Of a stretch of 14,827 bases of DNA, positions 7,405 to 13,974 are shown piece by piece. The position numbers and the translations under genes are program-made. Position 1 is the stretch's first letter. Every line of letters begins with the position of its first letter. This DNA is from JAKZSU01 sp047517485 (lineage in GTDB: Bacteria; Pseudomonadota; Alphaproteobacteria; UBA7887): the NCBI GenBank assembly GCA_047517485.1, contig JAKZSU010000137.1:1-14827 (forward strand), written 5' to 3'. The notes below the pieces were generated by a model, which saw only the letters and a list, made by a program, of their open reading frames with translations, did not search any database and was not told where the DNA came from.

Positions 7405-7421
7405 CAGTACGGAGAGACCTG

Positions 7422-8468
7422 ATGTCCACAGAGGCAAACGCGGCGCTTCAAGCCGCGACACGGCGGCTCGACCGCTGCTATTCCGGCAGCGAATGCGATT
7501 GGTCCTTGTTCTACGAGCCGCGGCTCGAAATGGCCAACTTCGCCACCCGTTACCACCTCGTCTATCCGGCGCTCGGCTACTTTATCCAGCTGAAGAAACA
7601 GCCCGGTCTGGCCGGAGCGATTCGGCCCAAGCTCGATACCATGTATCGCGGCCTGCTCGCGCGGCGGACTTGGAGCTACTGGCATAAAGAGTTGAGCGAG
7701 ACGACTTGGCCGCTGCAGGAGCGCAACCTGACCTACGCCGGGCGGTTGGCGAGCTTTATTGGGTTCTATATCGACGCTTTCGGCGAACCGCCGGCAAAAA
7801 GCATCGAGTTGGACGGCCGCACGATCACATATTCCGCCTTATCCGAGAGTCTGTGCCGGCAAATGACGGAGTCGCCGACTTGCGGCGTAAGTTGTTATCA
7901 CCGGGAGTCGATGGTCATGTGCAATGCCCATATGCTGATCAATAATATTGTCCACGACCGGTTGTTCGGAACCGGCTACGCGGCGGCGAATAAGGCGTGG
8001 CTATCGACTGTCGTCGATCACCTGATGACCGGCGAGACGTCCGGCCCGATGTTTTTTTATGGCACCAAACCGGACGAAGCCGTCGCGGCGGCGAAGAAGC
8101 GGTCCGTCGGAGCCGATATCTGGACATTCTTTCTCATGAGTGGTGTCGAGCCGGACAGGGTGCGGATTTGGTTCGAGGATTGGCAACAAAATATCACCTA
8201 CGCGCGCGATCGCGCCATCATCGAGATATCGCCGAGGGACCATGAAATCGAATTTTCTTCCAACGCACTTGCGACGGCCTGGGCGTACTGCCTGACCAAG
8301 GAGTTGGGCCAGCCGGACAGAGCGGACATGTTCGCCAAGGCGCTACGTAATGACGTGGTCGCGGGTTTCGAACATGACCCATTGTTGTCGGGCCTCTACG
8401 TGCTCGGTGAAAGGCTCGACTCGGGTGATTTTCACCGCTTGGTGAACGGCCTGACCGCCTCTCACTGA
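7422..8468 (+). CDS. Linalool dehydratase/isomerase (LinD, Ldi)-like protein
   Basis: The 348-residue protein has no signal peptide or membrane helix. It resembles LinD of Castellaniella defragrans (Ldi domain, an alpha/alpha-barrel that hydrates and dehydrates tertiary terpene alcohols). Matches, recalled from memory, are W84-x2-W87 then LQERNLTYAGRL (98-109), aligned to the LinD segment ending YKGHL; the cysteine pair C158-x8-C167-N, the same spacing as the catalytic LinD pair; HDRLFGTGY (178-186); and KAWL (191-194). Two catalytic positions differ: the histidine of KGHL is R108 and the glutamate after the first cysteine is Y159. The substrate is therefore probably not linalool, or the chemistry is changed. 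LinD is exported, whereas this copy looks cytoplasmic. The ATG at 7422 has GGAGAG five bases upstream; the frame stays open upstream to 7326 without a better start. The gene lies 57 bp before phnE. Confidence 0.7.
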   Translation: MSTEANAALQAATRRLDRCYSGSECDWSLFYEPRLEMANFATRYHLVYPALGYFIQLKKQPGLAGAIRPKLDTMYRGLLARRTWSYWHKELSETTWPLQERNLTYAGRLASFIGFYIDAFGEPPAKSIELDGRTITYSALSESLCRQMTESPTCGVSCYHRESMVMCNAHMLINNIVHDRLFGTGYAAANKAWLSTVVDHLMTGETSGPMFFYGTKPDEAVAAAKKRSVGADIWTFFLMSGVEPDRVRIWFEDWQQNITYARDRAIIEISPRDHEIEFSSNALATAWAYCLTKELGQPDRADMFAKALRNDVVAGFEHDPLLSGLYVLGERLDSGDFHRLVNGLTASH

Positions 8469-8525
8469 CGGGACTCGCTGGCGGCGGTGGCCAAATCGGG
8501 GCGGCTGGCATAGCTTCGGTCTCGG

Positions 8526-9356
8526 ATGAGGCTTGAGCGAACGGACGGCGACATGCGCGTGGTGAGTTTTGATCTCAGTTGGCCGACCGCGACCGGCCGG
8601 CCGCCGGCGAGCGTCGTCGTGCCCCTGGTGGCGGTCGCGGCCTTGCTCCTGGCGGCGGCACCGTTGGCCGAGATCAGCCCGCTCCGGTTGATGTCGTCGC
8701 TCGGCAGGTTGGTCGAGTTCGCCGGCCATTTTCTCGCCGCGCCCGATTGGAGCTATGCCGGAACCGTCGCGGCCAAGCTCTTGGAGACCATCGAGATGGC
8801 GTTCCTGGGGACCGTGATCGCGGTGGTTCTCAGCCTTCCCATCGGATTGCTGGCGGCGCGCAATTCGACGCCCCACCCGGCGGTCGCCCACGGCCTGCGC
8901 TTTATGCTGACCCTGATGCGATCGCTGCCTGAGATCATGTGGGCCCTGGTCTTCGTCTCCGCCGTCGGACTGGGACCGCTGCCCGGCGTCGCGGCGCTCG
9001 GTTTTGTCACCATCGGCTATCTCGGCAAGTTCCTCTTCGAGGCGATCGAGGCGGTGCCCGACGCGGCGGTCGAAGGGGTCGCCGCGCACGGCGCCAATCG
9101 CATGCAGGTGCGCCTGTTCGCGCTGATGCCGCAAGCCTGGCCGGATTTCATCGCCACCACGTTCTATGTCTTCGAACATAACGTGCGCGCCGCGACGGTA
9201 ATCGGTTTGGTCGGCGCCGGCGGCATCGGTTACGACATGATCATGGCGATGCGGCTGTTCCAATACGACCGATTGGTGCTGATCGTGCTGTTCATCTATC
9301 TCGCGGTGACCATCCTCGATCGCTTGTCGGATCGTTTGCGACAGAGGGTCATATGA
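8526..9356 (+). CDS. phnE: PhnE-type ABC transporter permease, first of a pair
   Basis: This 276-residue inner-membrane permease belongs to the phosphonate/phosphite (PhnE) branch of binding-protein-dependent transporters. It has hydrophobic segments near 28-50, 88-112, 125-148, 152-166 and 252-268. The cytoplasmic EAA loop is at 183-202 (EGVAAHGA ... LMP), the site that docks the ATPase. The PhnE-typical end GLVGAGGIGYDM (227-238) is present. The start is uncertain: ATG 8526 and ATG 8553 are both in frame and neither has a strong ribosome binding site. It overlaps the next permease by four bases (ATGA), so the two are translationally coupled and probably form a heterodimeric pore. The solute may be a phosphonate or another small oxyanion or organic; the sequence does not decide. 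Confidence 0.88.
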   Translation: MRLERTDGDMRVVSFDLSWPTATGRPPASVVVPLVAVAALLLAAAPLAEISPLRLMSSLGRLVEFAGHFLAAPDWSYAGTVAAKLLETIEMAFLGTVIAVVLSLPIGLLAARNSTPHPAVAHGLRFMLTLMRSLPEIMWALVFVSAVGLGPLPGVAALGFVTIGYLGKFLFEAIEAVPDAAVEGVAAHGANRMQVRLFALMPQAWPDFIATTFYVFEHNVRAATVIGLVGAGGIGYDMIMAMRLFQYDRLVLIVLFIYLAVTILDRLSDRLRQRVI

Positions 9357-10138
9357 CCACCGAACCCGATCCGTTTCCGCGTAAACCGGTCAATCTCGCG
9401 CCGGTCTGGGTGAGCGCCCTGGCGGCGGTTTTCGTGCTCGCGACGCGCCACCTCGAGATCGATTTCGAGGCGCTGGCGTGGGGCGTCGCCGACATGGCGG
9501 AATATATCGGCCGCTTCGGCGCACCCGATTTCAGCCGCCTCGAGCGTTATAGCCTGCTCATGCTCGAGACCCTGGCGATGGCGCTGTGGGGCACCGCGCT
9601 GGCCTTTGTCGGGGCGTTCATCCTGGCGCCGTTCGCCGCGCGCAATTTGTCGCCGCACCCGCTGGCCTACCGCATCTCGCGCGAGATCCTGAACTTTCTC
9701 CGCGCCATGCCGGACCTGTTGTTCGCGGTTTTTTTCGTCGCCGCGATCGGACTCGGGCCGCTGCCCGGCGTGTTGGCGATCGGCCTGCACGTCACCGGCT
9801 TTCTCGGCAAGATCTTCGCCGAGAATCTCGAACGCGTCGATCGCGGCGTCTATGACGGCGTACGCGCGTCCGGCGCCAATTTTTTGCAGACCGTGATGTG
9901 GGCCGGTTGGCCGTCGACCTTGCAGGAGACCGTGGGCTACACGGTCTACATCATCGATCGCAATGTGCGCATGGCGGCGATACTGGGACTCGTCGGCGCC
10001 GGCGGCATCGGTTTTGAACTGACCGCCGCATTGCGGCTTTTTCAGTATCGCCAGGCGGCCGCGCTGATCGTGCTCGTCGTGGTTACCGTGCTGGCTATCG
10101 ATTACCTGTCGTCGTGGGCGCGCCGGCGGGTTCGCTGA
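9353..10138 (+). CDS. phnE: PhnE-type ABC transporter permease, second of a pair
   Basis: This 261-residue protein is a paralogue of the preceding permease with the same topology. Membrane segments lie near 14-30, 72-95, 118-145, 205-220 and 235-252. The EAA loop reads DGVRASGANFLQ (168-179), and the end carries GLVGAGGIGFEL (212-223). The ATG overlaps the stop of the first permease. Twin PhnE subunits are common in phosphonate importers, but those operons also carry phnC (ATPase) and phnD (binding protein), and neither is here. The pair must borrow them from elsewhere, or the operon has been split. A gap of 361 bp without an intact gene follows. Confidence 0.88.
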   Translation: MTTEPDPFPRKPVNLAPVWVSALAAVFVLATRHLEIDFEALAWGVADMAEYIGRFGAPDFSRLERYSLLMLETLAMALWGTALAFVGAFILAPFAARNLSPHPLAYRISREILNFLRAMPDLLFAVFFVAAIGLGPLPGVLAIGLHVTGFLGKIFAENLERVDRGVYDGVRASGANFLQTVMWAGWPSTLQETVGYTVYIIDRNVRMAAILGLVGAGGIGFELTAALRLFQYRQAAALIVLVVVTVLAIDYLSSWARRRVR

Positions 10139-10152
10139 TCTGGGATAAATAA

Positions 10153-10165
10153 AGGGGCGCCCCCT
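10153..10165. terminator. Short GC hairpin after phnE, weak terminator candidate
   Basis: AGGGG-CGC-CCCCT forms a perfect 5-bp stem with a 3-base loop, 15 bases after the phnE stop. Only a GTT follows, not a T-run, so an intrinsic terminator is doubtful. It may stabilise the 3' end of the message. Confidence 0.3.
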
Positions 10166-10191
10166 GTTCGTGGTGAAAGGGATCGTATCGA

Positions 10192-10275
10192 TCAAGTCCC
10201 CATCGCGTCGATCTGACCCTTGAGGGTTTCGGCCTGCGTCGACAACTCGGTCGAGGCGTTCGGTACGTCGGCGTG
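10192..10275 (-). pseudogene. Possible tail of a methyl-accepting chemotaxis receptor
   Basis: Read on the - strand and ending at TGA (complement of 10192-10194), the frame gives ASTELSTQAETLKGQIDAMG. This has the heptad pattern of the last helix of chemotaxis receptors (xELxxQAxxLxxxVxxF). Upstream, the frame runs into the hairpin repeat at 10276 and loses all resemblance. Only about 25 residues remain, so this is a remnant at most. The match is short and could be chance. Confidence 0.35.
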
Positions 10276-10312
10276 CGTTGCGCCGCTTGCCCGATGGACA
10301 CCCATCGCGCAG
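10276..10312. repeat. Hairpin-forming 37-bp repeat, copy A
   Basis: It matches 10380-10416 at 31 of 37 positions. Both begin CGTTGCGC and share GCTTGCCCGATG and CATCGCGC. Here CGATGG-ACAC-CCATCG (10292-10307) gives a perfect 6-bp stem. The layout, a conserved head followed by a hairpin, resembles REP elements. Confidence 0.55.
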
Positions 10313-10355
10313 CCACGTCGCGCCTACCCGGCGCGCCGAGGTGGCCCACCGAAGG

Positions 10356-10451
10356 CCGCTCTCCCGCGGCCCCTGGCATCGTTGCGCGGCTTGCCCGATG
10401 CGCGCACATCGCGCGGCACCGCGCGCCTAGCCAGGGGCCGCGGGAGAGCGG
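10356..10451. repeat. Perfect 22-bp inverted repeat enclosing 52 bp
   Basis: The left arm (10356-10377, starting CCGCTCTCCCGCGG) is the exact reverse complement of the right arm (10430-10451). The 52 bp between them contain copy B of the hairpin repeat. A stem this long and GC-rich between convergent genes could stop transcription from both sides, but there is no U-tract. The terminal-repeat layout also fits a MITE-like element with no coding capacity. No target-site duplication could be identified at the outer edges. Confidence 0.65.
10380..10416. repeat. Hairpin-forming 37-bp repeat, copy B
   Basis: This is the second copy of the repeat at 10276-10312, inside the 22-bp inverted repeat. Its stem is CGATG-CGCGCA-CATCG (10396-10411). 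Most differences from copy A fall in the loop and innermost base pair while the stem is kept, which suggests the fold is what is conserved. Confidence 0.55.
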
Positions 10452-10470
10452 TCAATCCGATTCAATTAAG

Positions 10471-10504
10471 CCCGGAAAGACTCTAAACCCGGAAAGACTC
10501 TAAA
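10471..10504. repeat. Perfect tandem duplication of 17 bp
   Basis: CCCGGAAAGACTCTAAA occurs twice head to tail (10471-10487 and 10488-10504). The second copy contains the stop codon of the ABC ATPase gene (10500-10502, read on the - strand). It looks like a recent slippage duplication or part of an element end. Confidence 0.8.
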
Positions 10505-12131
10505 TGGGCTTGCCGAACCGCCGCCCGCGCCCCGGCGCGGCGGCGAACAGCTGGCGCGTGTAGGTGTGTTGCGGATCCGAAAAAACCGTCCGCGTGCGTC
10601 CTGTTTCCACCACTTGGCCTTGATACATCACCGCCACCCGGTCGCATATTTGCGCCGCGACGCGCAAATCGTGGGTGATGAAAAGCATCGCCAGGTCGAA
10701 CTTGTCGCGCACCGATTCGAGCAGCGCCAGGACCTGCGCCTGAACCGACACGTCGAGCGCCGAGACCGCTTCGTCGGCGATCAGGATTTCCGGCTCCATG
10801 GCGAGCGCGCGGGCGATACAGAGGCGCTGGCGCTGGCCGCCGGAAAACTGGTGCGGGTAGCGCCCGATCGCCGCCTGATCGACCCCGACCAAATCGAGCA
10901 AGTCGCGCGCGCGTTGCCAGGCCTCGGCTTTGGCGACACCGAAATTGAGCGGGCCCTCGACGATCGCAGCGCCGACGGTGCGACGCGGATTGAGCGACCG
11001 GTAGGGGTCTTGGAAGACGATCTGGATGCGGCCGCGATGGGGCCGCATGGCGCTTGGCGACAGCGCGCCGATATCGATGCCTTGCAGCCGTATTCGGCCC
11101 GCGGTGGGATCGGTCAAGCGCACGACACAGCGGGCGACGGTCGATTTACCCGATCCCGACTCGCCGACGATGCCGAGTGTCTCGCCGCGTGCCACGGTGA
11201 TCGAGACGTCGTGCGCGGCATGCACGGTGCGGGCTTTGCCGAACCAGCCGCCGCCGAAATAGGTCTTGGCCAGGCCGTCGGTTTCAAGCGCGATGGAGCC
11301 GATGGCCCGCGGCGGGCGCTCGGGGGGTATCAAGCTGGGGACCGCGGCCATCAGCATTTGCGTGTAGGGGTGTTCGGGGGCGCTCAGGACGCGCTCCGCC
11401 GGGCCCATTTCGACGATGCGGCCGGCCCGCATCACCGCCACCGTATCGGCGATCTCCGCGACCACGCCGAAATCGTGGGTAATGAACAGCACCCCGGTGC
11501 GGTTTTCGGTCTGAATCGTTTTGATCAACGCGAGAATCTGCGCCTGGGTGGTGACGTCGAGCGCGGTAGTCGGCTCGTCGGCGATCAGCAGCGCCGGCTC
11601 GAGCACCAGCGCCATGGCGATCATCACCCGTTGGCGCTGCCCGCCCGACAATTGATGCGGGTAGCTGTGACGCAAGGTATCCGGCTCGGGCAGGCCGACC
11701 GCAGCCATCACTTCGAGGACGCGGGCGCGCCGCGCTGATTTGGCCATGGCGGTATGGGTGGTCAGCACTTCCTCGATTTGGCGGCCCACCGCGATCACCG
11801 GGTTGAGCGCCGTCATCGGCTCCTGGAAGATCATCGACATGCGCGCGCCGCGCAGTTGGTGAAGCCGCCCGGAGGACACCGACAGCAAGTCCTCGTCTTG
11901 GAGCCGGATCTCGCCGGCGACGGCGGTGAGTTGCCGCTTCGGCAGCAGACCCATCACCGCCTGCGCGGTGACCGACTTGCCGGAACCGGATTCGCCGACC
12001 ACGCAAAGCGTCTCTTGCGCCTGGACGGTGAGCGCAATGTCCTCGATCGCGTTCTCGCGATCGGCATCGGCCGGCAGCCGCACGGTCAATCCCCGAATGT
12101 CGAGGACTCTTTGTGAGTAGGAGCTGGGCAT
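10500..12131 (-). CDS. Two-domain ABC ATPase of a family-5 (peptide/nickel-type) importer
   Basis: The 543-residue protein joins two complete nucleotide-binding domains (DppD-like then DppF-like). Domain 1 has Walker A GESGSGKS (46-53), Q-loop Q103, signature LSGGQ (161-165), Walker B LLIADE (181-186) and switch H219. Domain 2 has Walker A GESGSGKS (323-330), Q374, signature FSGGQ (429-433), Walker B ILIADE (449-454) and H487. All catalytic residues are present in both, so both sites should work. The HPYT segment after domain 1 (254-257) is typical of oligopeptide transporter ATPases. It drives uptake through the two permeases encoded directly upstream. ATG 12131 lies two bases after the permease stop with GGCGGA seven bases upstream; an in-frame GTG two codons earlier overlaps that stop. 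The open frame extends to 12722 only as antisense noise over the permease gene. Confidence 0.92.
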   Translation of the reverse strand: MPSSYSQRVLDIRGLTVRLPADADRENAIEDIALTVQAQETLCVVGESGSGKSVTAQAVMGLLPKRQLTAVAGEIRLQDEDLLSVSSGRLHQLRGARMSMIFQEPMTALNPVIAVGRQIEEVLTTHTAMAKSARRARVLEVMAAVGLPEPDTLRHSYPHQLSGGQRQRVMIAMALVLEPALLIADEPTTALDVTTQAQILALIKTIQTENRTGVLFITHDFGVVAEIADTVAVMRAGRIVEMGPAERVLSAPEHPYTQMLMAAVPSLIPPERPPRAIGSIALETDGLAKTYFGGGWFGKARTVHAAHDVSITVARGETLGIVGESGSGKSTVARCVVRLTDPTAGRIRLQGIDIGALSPSAMRPHRGRIQIVFQDPYRSLNPRRTVGAAIVEGPLNFGVAKAEAWQRARDLLDLVGVDQAAIGRYPHQFSGGQRQRLCIARALAMEPEILIADEAVSALDVSVQAQVLALLESVRDKFDLAMLFITHDLRVAAQICDRVAVMYQGQVVETGRTRTVFSDPQHTYTRQLFAAAPGRGRRFGKPI

Positions 12132-12133
12132 GG

Positions 12134-13018
12134 TCACATCCGCCGCGCGATGCGCGGATCGAGGGTGTCGCGCAGGCCGTCGCCGAGCACATTGATCGCG
12201 AGGACCGCGAGCGCGAGAAACAGCCCGGGAAAGAAGATGATCCACGGCGAGACCTGAAACAGCGCGCGGCCCTCGGCCATGATGTTGCCCCAACTCGGGA
12301 CCTCCGGCGGGATGCCGGCGCCGAGAAAACTCAGCAACGCCTCGGTGATGATCGCCGACGCGCAGACGTAGGTGCCCTGGACGATCAGCGGCGCCACGGT
12401 ATTGGGCAGCACGTGGCGAACCAGGATCGCCGGTACCCGGGTGCCGACGGTCACCGCGGCCTCGACATAGGGCTCCTCGCGAATGGTGAGAACCACGCTG
12501 CGCACCAGGCGGACCACCCGGGGGATCTCGGGAATCGCGATGGCGATGACGACGGTGACCAGGCTGGCGCCGGCCAGCGCGATCATCGCGATCGCCAGGA
12601 GTATGCCGGGGATCGCCATCAGGCCGTCCATCATCCGCATGACGATGGCGTCCAAGATTCGGACATAGCCGGCGACGAGGCCGATGGTCAGGCCGACGCC
12701 GACGCTCAACAGGGTGACGCACAGGCCGACGACGAGGGAAATGCGCGCGCCGTATACCGTCCGGCTATAGAGATCGCGGCCGTACATGTCGGTGCCGAAC
12801 CAGAACGCCGCCTCGGGCGCCTTGAGCCGCGAGATCGGATCGAGCACGGCCGGGTCGACGGTGAACAGCAGCGGCGCGAACACCGCGACGACGACCATCG
12901 CCATCAGCAATACCGCGCCGAAGATCACCCCCGGATGACGGCGCACCAAGTGCCACACGCTGTCGCGCCGGCGCTCGGCGTCGGGATCCAGCTCGACGCT
13001 CTTGAAGGCGGTGATCAA
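12134..13018 (-). CDS. ABC importer permease, DppC/OppC type
   Basis: The 294-residue inner-membrane permease has the DppC N-terminal helix (about 33-52) and the DppC signature FGTDMYGRDLYSRTVYGARI (74-93). The transmembrane core ends with the cytoplasmic EAA loop EAAVTVGTRVPAILVRHVLP (186-205), which contacts the ATPase. The start appears to be TTG at 13018, overlapping the stop of the upstream permease as TTGA, with GAGGA seven bases before it. The first ATG in frame is too far inside. The substrate class is peptides, nickel, opines or similar; the binding protein does not settle which. Confidence 0.88.
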   Translation of the reverse strand: MITAFKSVELDPDAERRRDSVWHLVRRHPGVIFGAVLLMAMVVVAVFAPLLFTVDPAVLDPISRLKAPEAAFWFGTDMYGRDLYSRTVYGARISLVVGLCVTLLSVGVGLTIGLVAGYVRILDAIVMRMMDGLMAIPGILLAIAMIALAGASLVTVVIAIAIPEIPRVVRLVRSVVLTIREEPYVEAAVTVGTRVPAILVRHVLPNTVAPLIVQGTYVCASAIITEALLSFLGAGIPPEVPSWGNIMAEGRALFQVSPWIIFFPGLFLALAVLAINVLGDGLRDTLDPRIARRM

Positions 13019-13956
13019 TAGCGGATCCTCGGGTCGAGCACGGTATACAGAATGTCGATCGCCAGGTTGACCAGAACGTAGGCCGCCGAGAACACCAGGA
13101 TGATCCCCTGGATCACCGGATAATCGCGACGCAGCACCGCGTCGACGGTCAAGCGCCCGAGACCGGGGATGTTGAACACGCTTTCGGTGACCACCACGCC
13201 GCCGATCAGCAGCGAAAAGCCGATACCGATCACGGTGACGATCGGCACCCAGGCATTGCGCAAGGCGTGGCGCAACAGCACCAGACGCTCAGGCAGGCCC
13301 TTGGCGTAGGCGGTGCGCACGTAGTCCTCGGCGAGAACTTCCATGACGCTGGCGCGGGTGATACGGGCGATCAGCGCGATAAAGATCACGCTCAAGGTGA
13401 ACACCGGCAGCGCCAGGCGATGAAGGAAGGGGGCGAGGCCGTCGGCAATTGGGGCGTAGCCTTGCACCGGGAACAGCCCGGCCTTGATCGACAGCAGCCA
13501 GATCAGGGCATACCCAAGGACGAAGACCGGAACCGAAAAGCCGAGCACCGCGAAACCCATCACGAAACGGTCGATCCACGAGCCCGCTTTCCACGCCGCG
13601 ATGGTCCCCAGCGGGACCGCGACGGCGACCGCGAAGACCAGGGTCAGCAGCGAAAGGGCTATGGTCGGTTCCAAGCGCTGGCCGATCAACGTGGCGACCG
13701 GCAAATTGGAAAAAATCGATATCCCGAGATCGCCTTGGAGGAGCCGGCCGATCCAGGTGCCAAATTGGATATGCAACGGCTGGTCGAGTCCGAGATGGGC
13801 GCGAATGCGGGCGATATCCTCGGGGCTCGCATAATCGCCGGCGATCACCGTCGCCGGGTCACCGGGGCTGAGATGGAGCAGCAGGAAGACGAACACCGCG
13901 ACCACCCCCATCACCGGGATGGTCGCCAGCATGCGCCGCAGGATGAAAGCCAACAT
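13015..13956 (-). CDS. ABC importer permease, DppB/OppB type
   Basis: The 313-residue permease starts with the usual MLAFILRRMLATIPVM helix. LSPGDPA (29-35), the linker LGLDQP (55-60), GDLGIS (75-80) and the EAA-like loop from EDYVRTAYAKG (210-220) all fit DppB. The C terminus, YTVLDPRIRY, is family-typical. It forms the pore together with the DppC-type protein, whose start overlaps its stop by four bases. The binding-protein gene ends 18 bp upstream. No clear ribosome binding site precedes the ATG, so coupling to the upstream gene is likely. Confidence 0.9.
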   Translation of the reverse strand: MLAFILRRMLATIPVMGVVAVFVFLLLHLSPGDPATVIAGDYASPEDIARIRAHLGLDQPLHIQFGTWIGRLLQGDLGISIFSNLPVATLIGQRLEPTIALSLLTLVFAVAVAVPLGTIAAWKAGSWIDRFVMGFAVLGFSVPVFVLGYALIWLLSIKAGLFPVQGYAPIADGLAPFLHRLALPVFTLSVIFIALIARITRASVMEVLAEDYVRTAYAKGLPERLVLLRHALRNAWVPIVTVIGIGFSLLIGGVVVTESVFNIPGLGRLTVDAVLRRDYPVIQGIILVFSAAYVLVNLAIDILYTVLDPRIRY

Positions 13957-13974
13957 GACGATTCGACGCGGGAT

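Noticed and set aside
10153..10165. Strong intrinsic terminator for the phnE genes.
   Set aside because: The stem is only 5 bp and no T-run follows, so it is listed only as a weak candidate.
8343..10195. Two long open frames on the - strand opposite the phnE pair.
   Set aside because: Their composition is biased to Arg, His, Gln and Asp, typical of antisense to membrane-protein codons; the + strand genes are certain.
12132..12722. N-terminal extension of the ABC ATPase frame to 740 residues.
   Set aside because: The extra part overlaps the permease gene in another frame and has no ABC or other domain content.
10566..13021. Long + strand open frames opposite the ABC importer genes.
   Set aside because: They are antisense shadows with the same biased composition; the - strand frames carry full ABC motifs.
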